From: Acetobacter fallax
GTDB taxonomy: Bacteria; Pseudomonadota; Alphaproteobacteria; Acetobacterales; Acetobacteraceae
Length of the DNA: 33,505 bases
Assembly (NCBI RefSeq): GCF_011516735.1
Contig: NZ_WOSX01000035.1
Span: 1-33,505, forward strand
Direction: 5' to 3'
Within the stretch, counting starts at the first letter, position 1, and each line of letters starts with the position of its first letter. A program made the translations under genes and the position numbers. The notes beneath the pieces were generated by a model that saw nothing but the letters and a program-made list of their open reading frames with translations, had not been told where the DNA came from and made no database searches. Positions 1-7,509 of the stretch are shown piece by piece.

Positions 1-109
1 CGAAGGATGTCGAGACAACAATCTCGTCATCCTGCGCATGGTTGATGATTGCCCATATCCGCAGAGTTCTGCGAAAAATCAATCAAACCGCTTTCTGATT
101 CAGGCTCTT
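1..109 (+). mobile_element. possible right end of an insertion sequence entering from outside the window
   Basis: Frame 3 of the first bases reads as a short basic peptide tail with no stop from the window edge, ending in INQTAF and TGA at 96-98. The next bases (99-109) read TTCAGGCTC, which resembles the CAGGCTC core of the inverted repeats of the IS5-type element further right (4666, 5517). Recognisable TonB receptor barrel sequence only starts after about 110, beginning with a TTA triplet. IS1031-group elements, as I recall, duplicate a TNA target, which TTA fits. This is inference: the element's body lies outside the window. Confidence 0.3.
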
Positions 110-1699
110 AGCCAGCCGCTCTTCTTCGTTACCAGCCCGACCATCCCTTCCGGAACGACAGGCGGGATCAGTGCGCTGAGTAAAACCGGGACAGTTGCCA
201 ATGTCGTGGGGGCGGGAGGCCTGCAGCATAGCACGACGGATAACGTGACGCTGCGGCTTGCCTATGATTTCACGAACTGGCTCCGCCTGAACTACACGAC
301 AGGCTTCTGGAACAACGAGACGCGCGCCCGGTCCCAGACTTACCTCACCAGTGCATCCGGCGCGGCGACCTTCGGGGGCGTATCCGGTTTTGCCAACGAT
401 ACGTACACTTATAACGAAGAGCATCTGATGAACACGGTCTCGCTGAAAACCAGCACGAAAGGCCACTGGGATGGCGAAGTCATTTTTTCGGATTATGATT
501 ATCTGAAGGATATCCAGCGCAACCCGGCAGGAGTAATCAGCGGCACAACTTTCATGCCGAACGGCTACATCGCGCGCATGGATGGTTCTGGCTGGACGAC
601 GGCTGACATCAAGGGGATCTGGCGCCCCAATGGTGTGGGCGATGCGCATGAGCTCAGTTTCGGTGGCCATCGGGACCAGTATGACCTCCGGAACCCGACT
701 TACAGGACAGACAACTGGAGCTCTTCACGGGACACAGAAAACGGCACGCTTTATACCGAAGGAAGGGGCACGACGACGACTTACGGTCTCTGGGCGCAGG
801 AAGTATGGAAATTCGCGCCAAAATTCACTTTGACGGTCGGAGGACGAGTGGAATTCTGGCGGGCAGCCGACGGATTCAATCTTGCCGGGCAGGTTGCTGC
901 CAGTCGGCCGTCGCAACATTCAACCAATTTCTCGCCGAAGGCGACGCTGGCCTGGCAAATCAATCCAAACTGGACCACGAAACTATCCTTTGGTGAAGCA
1001 TGGCGTTATCCGACTGTGTCCGAACTGTACCAGATCGTTTCAACCGGAGGCACTTACGCCGTCCCGAATGCCAATCTGAAGCCCGAACAGGTTTTTTCAG
1101 GTGAGGCCATGATCGAGCGGCACACGCAAAACAGTAGCTTGCGCCTGTCGCTGTTCCAGGAAAACACGCATAATGCGTTGATTTCGCAAAGCACACTTCT
1201 GAACAACATCTATACCACCACGTTCCAGAATGCGAATGAGGTGCGCAATCGTGGCGTGGAGTTCGTGGTAAACCAGCGTGATGTGCTCTTCAGAGGACTC
1301 GATCTCTCGAACAGTGTGACCTACGTTGATTCCTGCATTCTCTCCGATCCGGGTTTCCGGAGCTCGACTGGCACGACTGCGACCGGCAAGCATGTGCCCT
1401 ACGTGCCGAACTGGCGTGATACGGTGCAGGCAACGTGGCATGCGACATCACGCCTCGATCTTTCGGCGGCCCTTCGGTATCAGGGTAAGATGTATTCCAC
1501 TCTGGACAATACTGACCGTGTCAGTCACGTTTTCGGTGCGTTCGACAAGTTTCTTGTTATGGACGTACATGTTCACTGGCGTGCCAAAGGGCCGCTAAGC
1601 TTCGACGCCGGGATCGATAATATCAATAATGCCAGATATTATGAATATCATCCCTTTCCGATGCGTAGCTATATTGTTGATCTGAAAGCCAGTTTTTGA
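38..1699 (+). CDS. TonB-dependent receptor, C-terminal beta-barrel only (5'-truncated)
   Basis: This is the outer-membrane beta-barrel of a TonB-dependent receptor, the family that imports ferric siderophores, haem, cobalamin or other scarce ligands. The visible part has alternating aromatic/polar strands, the late-barrel NLKPEQ signature (about residues 347-352) typical of the family, a RNRGVEF strand, and the usual aromatic last residue in LKASF. Roughly the final 525 residues are barrel. There is no plug domain, no TonB box and no signal peptide. The ATG at 38 has no convincing ribosome binding site and the frame is open to the window edge. The first 25 or so residues do not look like receptor and may come from an adjacent insertion sequence. 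It is therefore either cut by the window edge or, more likely, a remnant. The substrate cannot be told. Confidence 0.75.
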   Translation: MVDDCPYPQSSAKNQSNRFLIQALSQPLFFVTSPTIPSGTTGGISALSKTGTVANVVGAGGLQHSTTDNVTLRLAYDFTNWLRLNYTTGFWNNETRARSQTYLTSASGAATFGGVSGFANDTYTYNEEHLMNTVSLKTSTKGHWDGEVIFSDYDYLKDIQRNPAGVISGTTFMPNGYIARMDGSGWTTADIKGIWRPNGVGDAHELSFGGHRDQYDLRNPTYRTDNWSSSRDTENGTLYTEGRGTTTTYGLWAQEVWKFAPKFTLTVGGRVEFWRAADGFNLAGQVAASRPSQHSTNFSPKATLAWQINPNWTTKLSFGEAWRYPTVSELYQIVSTGGTYAVPNANLKPEQVFSGEAMIERHTQNSSLRLSLFQENTHNALISQSTLLNNIYTTTFQNANEVRNRGVEFVVNQRDVLFRGLDLSNSVTYVDSCILSDPGFRSSTGTTATGKHVPYVPNWRDTVQATWHATSRLDLSAALRYQGKMYSTLDNTDRVSHVFGAFDKFLVMDVHVHWRAKGPLSFDAGIDNINNARYYEYHPFPMRSYIVDLKASF

Positions 1700-2244
1700 A
1701 TGCAGTGAGATGTCGGTGTCGTCGCGCCGTTATCTTACCCGTAAAACTATCAATTTCGGGCGTCGCGCAAGCCTTGCTTTTTTTACGCAGCGAGCTCATT
1801 TCCCTGAATGCGGAAAAGAGCCAGTCGTGCCAGATCTGGTGATCTCACGGGTTATTCTCATCAACTATTACTGCATGACGTTTTTCCTGGAAGAGGACAG
1901 ATGACGCGATTCATTGTTGCAGCGGTTGAGTGAGTGGTAGCGCAAGACATATTATTACCCGTCACTGATTCTTGATTTTTTGATCATTAATTATGCGAAT
2001 GATCCTTTTCATGATGGCTGATCAGCAAGACGACGGGGCGAAATGCCTGGGGTATATTCGCTTCAATTAACCAGACTGAGTGACAGGAGGAGAGGCGATC
2101 TTCGTTTCGATCTGATGCGGGCGAAAGCGCGTATGACCCCTCAGTAGTCCAGCACTCTTTATTATCACATGCAGTGCCTCAAAACATCACAAGACAGGCT
2201 CCCTGAAACAAATAAATAGTCGAAACTCAATTTCACGATTCAAG
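1700..2244. other. intergenic region without a supported gene
   Basis: About 550 bases between the two TonB receptor genes. A 64-codon open frame at 1710-1904 has no family resemblance and no good ribosome binding site. A purine-rich GACAGGAGGAGAGG stretch (about 2081-2094) looks like a Shine-Dalgarno sequence but no start codon follows at a useful distance. The stretch could be the decayed remains of earlier genes. Confidence 0.5.
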
Positions 2245-2274
2245 TTGACGGTTTCGTTCTGTTCGTCATATCGT
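2245..2274 (+). promoter_or_regulatory. candidate sigma-70 promoter of the second TonB receptor gene
   Basis: TTGACG at 2245-2250, an 18-base spacer, then TATCGT at 2269-2274. It lies about 48 bases upstream of the ATG at 2322 in AT-rich DNA. The -35 is good and the -10 moderate. No clear Fur box is visible, so iron control is not shown. Confidence 0.4.
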
Positions 2275-2301
2275 AAAACGATAAAGCATCGTGTTTTATG
2301 C
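2272..2301 (+). promoter_or_regulatory. imperfect inverted repeat in the receptor leader
   Basis: ACGAT (2278-2282) and ATCGT (2288-2292) pair around AAAGC, and the stem continues through A/T pairs (CGTAAA against TTTTATG) with one bulged G. It sits between the candidate promoter and the start codon, so it may be an operator or a leader hairpin. Confidence 0.3.
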
Positions 2302-2321
2302 GCTATTCTCTGGATTAAACT

Positions 2322-4658
2322 ATGATTAAGTGTAATATAGCTAAACTTCGTTTTCTTATTGCACCAGTCAATGGTTTGATGGCGCATCCGTCACCAGTCG
2401 ACTGGAATAATTTGAAAGGATGTCTGGTGTTCTGCCTTATTACAACAGGTTGCGTGACTCTCCTGGTTCCTCAGAAGGGGTGGGGAGCAGATCGTCAGTT
2501 ACCGGTCAAACAGAATGTGAAACATGTAGCGGGGTCATCACCTCGGGATAGTAAGAACAATGCCATGACTGGGAAGGTGTCATTGAAAGAGTCATCACCT
2601 AAACCCGGTTTTCTGACGCCATATGCAGCAGAAAACACAGAGAAAGTTTCAGTGGCCGGACGACGCAGAACTCCTGTTGATCGCGCGCTGTTAAGCCTGT
2701 CCAGTATTCCGGGTGGTACAAGCGTCATCGATGCGAAAGAGGTGCTTAAGGGACGGAATTTTACCAACGCTGATGCTCTGGCATTTCAACCTGGTGTATT
2801 CGCTCAGTCTTCGGGCGGCGGAGATGGTGTCCGTTTGTCTATTCGCGGTTCTGGCATTCAGACGGGAACGAATTATTTTCGTTCGGGCGTCCTGCTCATG
2901 TTCGACGGTCTGCCTGTAACAACACCGGCGGGTACACCATATGAACTGTTTGAAACACTGGGTATCAGATATACAGAAGTGCTAAGAGGCGCCAATGCTT
3001 TCGACTACGGCGGTCTCCAGCTCGGTGGCGGAATCAATTATGTCACGCAGACTGGCTATGATGCCCAGCCTTATCAGGCGCGGGTCGAGGCCGGTAGTTT
3101 TGGCTATCATAAAGAGCAGCTTAGTTCGGGAAAAGTGATTGGTAAGGCAGATTATTATATCAGTCTCACCAACTCCTACCGTGGCGGATATCAGCAACAG
3201 ACGCAGGCAACCAGTTTTGGCGTTAATGCCAATTTTGGTTACCGGTTTAATGATCGGATTTCTACACGTATTTTCTTCCGCTATCGTCAGACACAAAACG
3301 GGTATCCGGGATACCTGACACGCGATCAGATTCTGGATAATCCAAAACAGGCTCAGGCTCTGTATGTCAGTTTGCACGCCCGTCGCATCCAGCCCGGATC
3401 GAAATGGTATGGTGATATGACAACCATCGAGATTGATGATCATTCCAGGCTTCAACTGGGCTTTGATTATCAGGATGCTCCGATTGATATTGAAACAGGC
3501 ACGTCTGCGAGTCTCTGGGGATATAAAACCATTGCCGGCGTACTGAAATATTCCCGGCAGGACGTTATCGCTGGCCATAAGAGCGATACTCTTTTCGGGA
3601 TCGATACCTATACTGATCTGGATGCATGGCGATCTTTAAGGGTCAGGTCTTCAACGGGTCTGTATGCAGGCCTTCCGGTCGGCTTTATGTTGCATCATGC
3701 AACCTACGGTGGAACGGATAATTACTTTCATATTCGGAATAATACTGAGATATTTCATAATTTCTGGCTGACAGCAGCCGGCGCGCTGGGATTCGTGCAG
3801 AGATCAACATCTGTCACATATCCAACCCAGAGTTCAATTGGAACGTCATCTGTAAACTTCGCACCGCGAGGTGGGTTTCGATACGTGATTTCGCCGCATG
3901 TTGAAGTATACGGAAACGTTAGCCGCAGTCTTCAGCCTGCCAATGACTGGCAGCTTCTTTCCGGGCCCGTATATACATCAGGTCCGGCTCAGAATCTGAA
4001 TTCGGGTGGTGTTGCTTTGAAAAATCAGACAGCAACGACCTTTGAAATTGGTACAACCGGGAATTACGCACAGAATAAATGGAGTCTGACCTATTATCAT
4101 TCTGCCGTTCATAATGAACTTTTGTCAGTCATGACTCCTTTATCACAACTTTACGGGAATGCGACGTATTCGAATGCATCTCCAACAACACATCAGGGGG
4201 TTGAATTTTCACTGGAGACAACATTGCTGAAATGGGGTGCGGGCAGCAAACTGTCTCTGCGACAGGCCTACACATATCAGGATTTCCACTACAATCATGA
4301 TGCTGTGTTTGGACATAATAAGTTGCCGGGTATTCCTCAGCATTTTTATCAGGGAGAAATACACCTTGATTTACATAATGGTTTTTATGCGGGCTTTAAT
4401 GCGCAGGTATCATCAAAGGTTTCAGGATCTTATGATGACACTTATTTCGCGCCTTCCTATCATATTTTTAATGCTAATATCGGCTACTCCTGGCTGAAAA
4501 AACATCGGGAAATATTCCTGTCATTTAACAACCTTGCCAATACACACTATGCTTCCATTGTCGTTCCTGGATATATCGCAGCCGGGCAACAGCTTGCCGT
4601 GATGCAGCCAGGTGACGGATTTGGAATTTTCGCTGGTGTATCGGTTGGATTCGATTGA
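2322..4658 (+). CDS. TonB-dependent outer-membrane receptor
   Basis: Complete TonB-dependent receptor of 778 residues if read from the first ATG. A hydrophobic export segment lies near residues 31-50, followed by a linker and a TonB-box-like EKVSVAG at 107-113. The plug domain runs from about 128 to 245 (SVIDAKEVLKG, LSIRGSGIQ, EVLRGANAFDYGG) and a 22-strand-type barrel fills the rest. The start is uncertain: M1 (2322) has little Shine-Dalgarno sequence, and M20 (2379) would place the export segment nearer the N-terminus. Such receptors bind a ligand outside and import it with energy from TonB-ExbB-ExbD. No sigma/anti-sigma pair, siderophore gene or periplasmic binding protein is adjacent, so the substrate is unknown. 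Base composition is clearly more AT-rich than the tol-ruv genes, which suggests acquired DNA. An insertion sequence begins about 8 bp after the stop. Confidence 0.88.
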   Translation: MIKCNIAKLRFLIAPVNGLMAHPSPVDWNNLKGCLVFCLITTGCVTLLVPQKGWGADRQLPVKQNVKHVAGSSPRDSKNNAMTGKVSLKESSPKPGFLTPYAAENTEKVSVAGRRRTPVDRALLSLSSIPGGTSVIDAKEVLKGRNFTNADALAFQPGVFAQSSGGGDGVRLSIRGSGIQTGTNYFRSGVLLMFDGLPVTTPAGTPYELFETLGIRYTEVLRGANAFDYGGLQLGGGINYVTQTGYDAQPYQARVEAGSFGYHKEQLSSGKVIGKADYYISLTNSYRGGYQQQTQATSFGVNANFGYRFNDRISTRIFFRYRQTQNGYPGYLTRDQILDNPKQAQALYVSLHARRIQPGSKWYGDMTTIEIDDHSRLQLGFDYQDAPIDIETGTSASLWGYKTIAGVLKYSRQDVIAGHKSDTLFGIDTYTDLDAWRSLRVRSSTGLYAGLPVGFMLHHATYGGTDNYFHIRNNTEIFHNFWLTAAGALGFVQRSTSVTYPTQSSIGTSSVNFAPRGGFRYVISPHVEVYGNVSRSLQPANDWQLLSGPVYTSGPAQNLNSGGVALKNQTATTFEIGTTGNYAQNKWSLTYYHSAVHNELLSVMTPLSQLYGNATYSNASPTTHQGVEFSLETTLLKWGAGSKLSLRQAYTYQDFHYNHDAVFGHNKLPGIPQHFYQGEIHLDLHNGFYAGFNAQVSSKVSGSYDDTYFAPSYHIFNANIGYSWLKKHREIFLSFNNLANTHYASIVVPGYIAAGQQLAVMQPGDGFGIFAGVSVGFD

Positions 4659-4665
4659 AGTGTTC

Positions 4666-5517
4666 CAGGCTCAGGACCCATTAATTTATTGAACTGAGCG
4701 TGGTGTTGTGATTCACAGGTTTCCCGATGGAGGGTGGGCCAGTGAGTGAGTTGTTTTTGCTGTCCGAACGCCAGATGGAACGGATCAGGCCGTTTTTTCC
4801 TCTGGCGCATGGGGTTCCGCCTGTGGATGACCGGCGGGTTCTGAGCGGGATCGTTTACGTGATCCGCAACGGTCTTCAGTGGAAAGACGCACCGCAAGCC
4901 TATGGTCTGCACAAGACTTGATACAATCGCTTTATCCGGTGGAGCCGCCCGGGTGTCTTTGACCGGATCTCTGTCGCCCTGACGGAGCGGGCAGGCCGGT
5001 CGAAGCGCCTGATGATTGATGCGATACATCTCAAGGCTCACCGGACAGCGGTCTCCCTGCTCAGAAAGGGGCTTTTCCCCGCCATATCGGACGGACAAAA
5101 GGCGGACTGGACTCAAAGCTTCACTCTGTATGCGATAGTCAGGGGCATCCTGTCCGACTGTATCTGACAGCGGGCCAGGTGAGTGATTTCAGAGGCGCTG
5201 ATGTTCTGCTGGCGGATCTGCCCGATGAAACAGAAGAAGTTCTCGGAGACCGGGGATACGACAGCAACAGGATCTGGCAGTCTCTTGCAGACCGGAATAT
5301 CACCGCCTGTATCCCGCCGAAGAAAAACCGGAAATCAAAGCCGCCTTACGACTGGCATCTGTATAAAAAGCGCCACCTGATCGAAAACATGGTCGCAAAG
5401 CTGAAAGACTGGCGGCGTGTTGCCACCAGATATGACAGATGTGCTCATACATTCATCTCCGCTATCCATATCGCAGCAAGCTTCATCTTCTGGCTTAAAG
5501 AATGAGTCCTGAGCCTG
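4666..5517 (+). mobile_element. IS5-family insertion sequence, inactive
   Basis: An element of about 850 bp, the size of the IS427-type branch of IS5, with one (broken) transposase gene. Its best terminal inverted repeats are 4666-4682 (CAGGCTCAGGACCCATT) and the complement of 5501-5517 (CAGGCTCAGGACTCATT), matching at 16 of 17. A second, offset pair also exists: TGTGATTCAC at 4708-4717 and its complement at 5567-5576. The true ends are therefore either 4666-5517 or about 4708-5576. No convincing target duplication is seen for either choice. It sits directly behind the receptor gene and upstream of the GH68 gene. Confidence 0.7.
4727..5505 (+). pseudogene. IS5-family DDE transposase, broken by a stop and a frameshift
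   Basis: The three pieces together make a normal IS5/IS427 transposase. Piece one (4727-4918) carries the N-terminal DNA-binding region with IVYVIRNGLQWKDAP and ends at an in-frame TGA (4919-4921) after HKT, where the family continues with YNRF. Piece two continues in the same frame with the first catalytic Asp in LMIDAIHLKAHR. At the C-run 5077-5080 one base is missing and the frame changes, giving CDSQGHPVRLYLTAGQ. Piece three includes the open frame at 5179-5505 with the second catalytic Asp in GDRGYDSN and the catalytic Glu in KKRHLIENM. The catalytic residues survive but cannot be made as one protein unless a rare recoding event occurs, so the copy should not transpose by itself. Confidence 0.85.
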
Positions 5518-5734
5518 AGATCGTCATCAAACGCTTGCGTCATCACCGTCTCCATCAACAGAAACGGTGAATCACAATTCGCCTCCAGCGTCACCCCAAT
5601 GGTTCTGAATTCAGTGGAGCCGCGCCAGAACTCTGAATCGCAAACAAATACAGAACTGCGCCAGAAAAGATCTTCGTAAAGACAGGCATCATTCTCCTTG
5701 TCGATATCCGGCAAAGCTCTATTCGGAGAAATAA
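5518..5734. promoter_or_regulatory. upstream region of the GH68 gene with short repeats
   Basis: Contains the palindrome CTGAATTCAG (5605-5614), two copies of GCGCCAGAA and two of CAGAACT within about 60 bases, and a good ribosome binding site GGAG (5725-5728) six bases before the ATG at 5735. No promoter stands out. The repeats could be regulatory or leftovers of rearrangement at the IS end. Confidence 0.3.
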
Positions 5735-7042
5735 ATGACTTCCTACACGTCACGGTGGACAATCGCCGATGCGCTGAAAGTTCACGCTGACGACCCGACA
5801 ACGACCATGCCTGTCATTGATCAGAATTTTCCGACCATGGATGAGGCGGTGATGATCTGGGATACAGGTGCACTGAGAAACATCCATGGGCAGACAGTCA
5901 CATTTAAAGGATGGCACGTTATCTGGTCGCTTGCGGTTGATAAAATCGATCTCACAGACACAAATATTTACGACGAATGGCATTCCCGAAATAATCGGGC
6001 CTATATTGGATACTGGTATTCAAAAACCGGAAACGGTGATGACTGGCAGTGGGGTGGGCGTCTCCTCAAAACAGAAGCTGATCTTCGTCCGCATGAATGG
6101 TCCGGTGGACTTATCATGCGTGAAGGAACCGGAAATGTTGTAGATATGTTCTACACATCTGAAGCAGACTCTCCGATTAATCAGTCCGTTCCATCTGTTT
6201 CGAGTGGTCAGATTTATGCCGATGAAAATGGCATCTGGTTTGGCGGGTTCGAGACCACGACAGAAATGTTCTCTGCAGATGGCGTGCATAATGCCAACGC
6301 GCAGCAGGATCCGTATTTTGATTTCCGTGATCCACATCCATTTGTGAACCCGACAGATGGTCGCATCTATTGTATTTACGAGAGTAATGTTGCCGGAATG
6401 CGTGGTGACTTTACGATCGGCAGTGATGAACAGGGAACTATTCCTCCCGGGTTCACTGTCTCTGCTGGCGCCCAGTATGGCGCAGCATCAATCGGGATCG
6501 CGGTTCTGAATGATGGTGCTTATAAGCGTGGGGATTTCTCGCGCGATCAGTGGACGCAACTTGCCCCGCTGGTGACGGCTCTTGGCGTGAATGACCAGAT
6601 GGAACGTCCCCATGTCGTGTTCAAAGGTGATCTGACCTATCTGTTTACGATCAGTCATCACAGTACTTATACTGGCGGTCTCTCAGGACCGGATGGTGTT
6701 TATGGTTTCGTCTCCGAAAACGGAATTTTCGGGCCCTATAAGCCTCTGAATTCGTCCGGTCTCGTGCTTGGTAATCCGTCGGCAGCTCCATACGAGACCT
6801 ACTCGCATTTTGTGGATCCGGATGGTTATGTGCAGGCATTCATTGACACACTGCCTGCATCCGGAACTGATCCGAATAATCCGGATACTTTCCGGATTGG
6901 CGGAACGCTCGCTCCGACTGTGAAAATCGAACTCGACGGGGATCGTACGTTCCTCTCCGAAGTTCATGGTTACGGACAGGTTTATGCTCAGGCTTCCTGG
7001 CCCGTCGGTAACGCATGGGATCACCGTCCAGCAGCCGGCTGA
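5735..7042 (+). CDS. glycoside hydrolase family 68 enzyme (levansucrase type), no signal peptide
   Basis: GH68 enzymes split sucrose, release glucose and transfer fructose to a growing levan or fructooligosaccharide, or to water. All three catalytic residues of the five-bladed propeller can be placed: nucleophile Asp43 in VMIWDTG, transition-state stabiliser Asp199 in the RDP motif (FDFRDPHPF), and acid/base Glu290 in the ERP motif (QMERPHVVF). The EWSGG motif at 121-125 is also present. At 435 residues it matches the short leaderless Zymomonas/Erwinia-type enzymes rather than the longer secreted levansucrase of Gluconacetobacter diazotrophicus. No N-terminal signal is visible, so release would need another route. 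The residue after WDT is Gly where many members have Trp, and that could affect product length. It stands alone: no levanase or type II secretion gene is next to it. It ends in a strong terminator. Confidence 0.9.
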   Translation: MTSYTSRWTIADALKVHADDPTTTMPVIDQNFPTMDEAVMIWDTGALRNIHGQTVTFKGWHVIWSLAVDKIDLTDTNIYDEWHSRNNRAYIGYWYSKTGNGDDWQWGGRLLKTEADLRPHEWSGGLIMREGTGNVVDMFYTSEADSPINQSVPSVSSGQIYADENGIWFGGFETTTEMFSADGVHNANAQQDPYFDFRDPHPFVNPTDGRIYCIYESNVAGMRGDFTIGSDEQGTIPPGFTVSAGAQYGAASIGIAVLNDGAYKRGDFSRDQWTQLAPLVTALGVNDQMERPHVVFKGDLTYLFTISHHSTYTGGLSGPDGVYGFVSENGIFGPYKPLNSSGLVLGNPSAAPYETYSHFVDPDGYVQAFIDTLPASGTDPNNPDTFRIGGTLAPTVKIELDGDRTFLSEVHGYGQVYAQASWPVGNAWDHRPAAG

Positions 7043-7058
7043 TCCAACTGATCCAATG

Positions 7059-7085
7059 AAAGCCGCCCTTTTGGGCGGCTTTTTT
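7059..7085 (+). terminator. Rho-independent terminator of the GH68 gene
   Basis: A ten-base perfect stem AAAGCCGCCC / GGGCGGCTTT with a TTTT loop, running into a T tract, 17 bases after the stop codon. Confidence 0.93.
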
Positions 7086-7434
7086 GTGTCGGGAGAGACT
7101 CTGTGTGGCCGTTATCAATACAGATTATTGTCCTGACGGCGTGGCCCGGAGTTTTGGCGATGACAGGTGGACTCATGGGCTGTTTTATGGGGGGCCACTA
7201 ATATATTTTAACAATAAAAAATTATGTTTAAATATTGTAATATTGTATATGTATAAAATTATTTTATGTATTCAGAATATTGGTATAATTATAAATAATC
7301 ACATTCTGGAATGACTTTCATGCTGCGATGCATCCGTCACAGCGAGGTGAACAATTCCTGATCACTAAAATCCGGAAATATCACGGGCCAGGAAGCTGTA
7401 GTGTCAGGCGCGGATGGCAGGGTTGTCAGCTTGC
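7086..7434. other. gene-free region with a very AT-rich block
   Basis: No supported gene. Positions about 7198-7315 are strikingly AT-rich (runs such as TAATATATTTTAACAATAAAA) in an otherwise GC-balanced sequence. A 76-codon frame across it has no family resemblance. The block marks the right border of the receptor/IS/GH68 region. It could be a promoter-rich or nucleoid-protein-bound segment, or foreign DNA. Confidence 0.5.
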
Positions 7435-7462
7435 CTTGCAGGGAGTGGCTACTCCCTGCAAG
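7435..7462 (+). promoter_or_regulatory. perfect 12-bp hairpin upstream of the secreted-protein gene
   Basis: CTTGCAGGGAGT at 7435-7446 and its exact complement ACTCCCTGCAAG at 7451-7462 around the tetraloop GGCT. No T tract follows, so it is not an ordinary terminator. It lies 47 bases before the chosen start codon at 7510. Candidate roles are an operator, a leader structure, or an mRNA-stabilising stem. Confidence 0.6.
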
Positions 7463-7509
7463 ACGCTGTAACGTGTGGCAGACTGAACAAGACGGATAGC
7501 AGGAAAGCC

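Noticed and set aside
1710..1904. 64-codon frame after the truncated receptor
   Set aside because: No ribosome binding site, no export signal, no family likeness.
1980..2030. possible Fur-like site near AATGATCCTTTTCATGAT
   Set aside because: Symmetry is poor and it is over 290 bases from the receptor start.
4547..5116. 189-codon minus-strand frame spanning receptor end and IS
   Set aside because: Crosses the receptor/IS junction and lies opposite clear receptor and transposase coding sequence.
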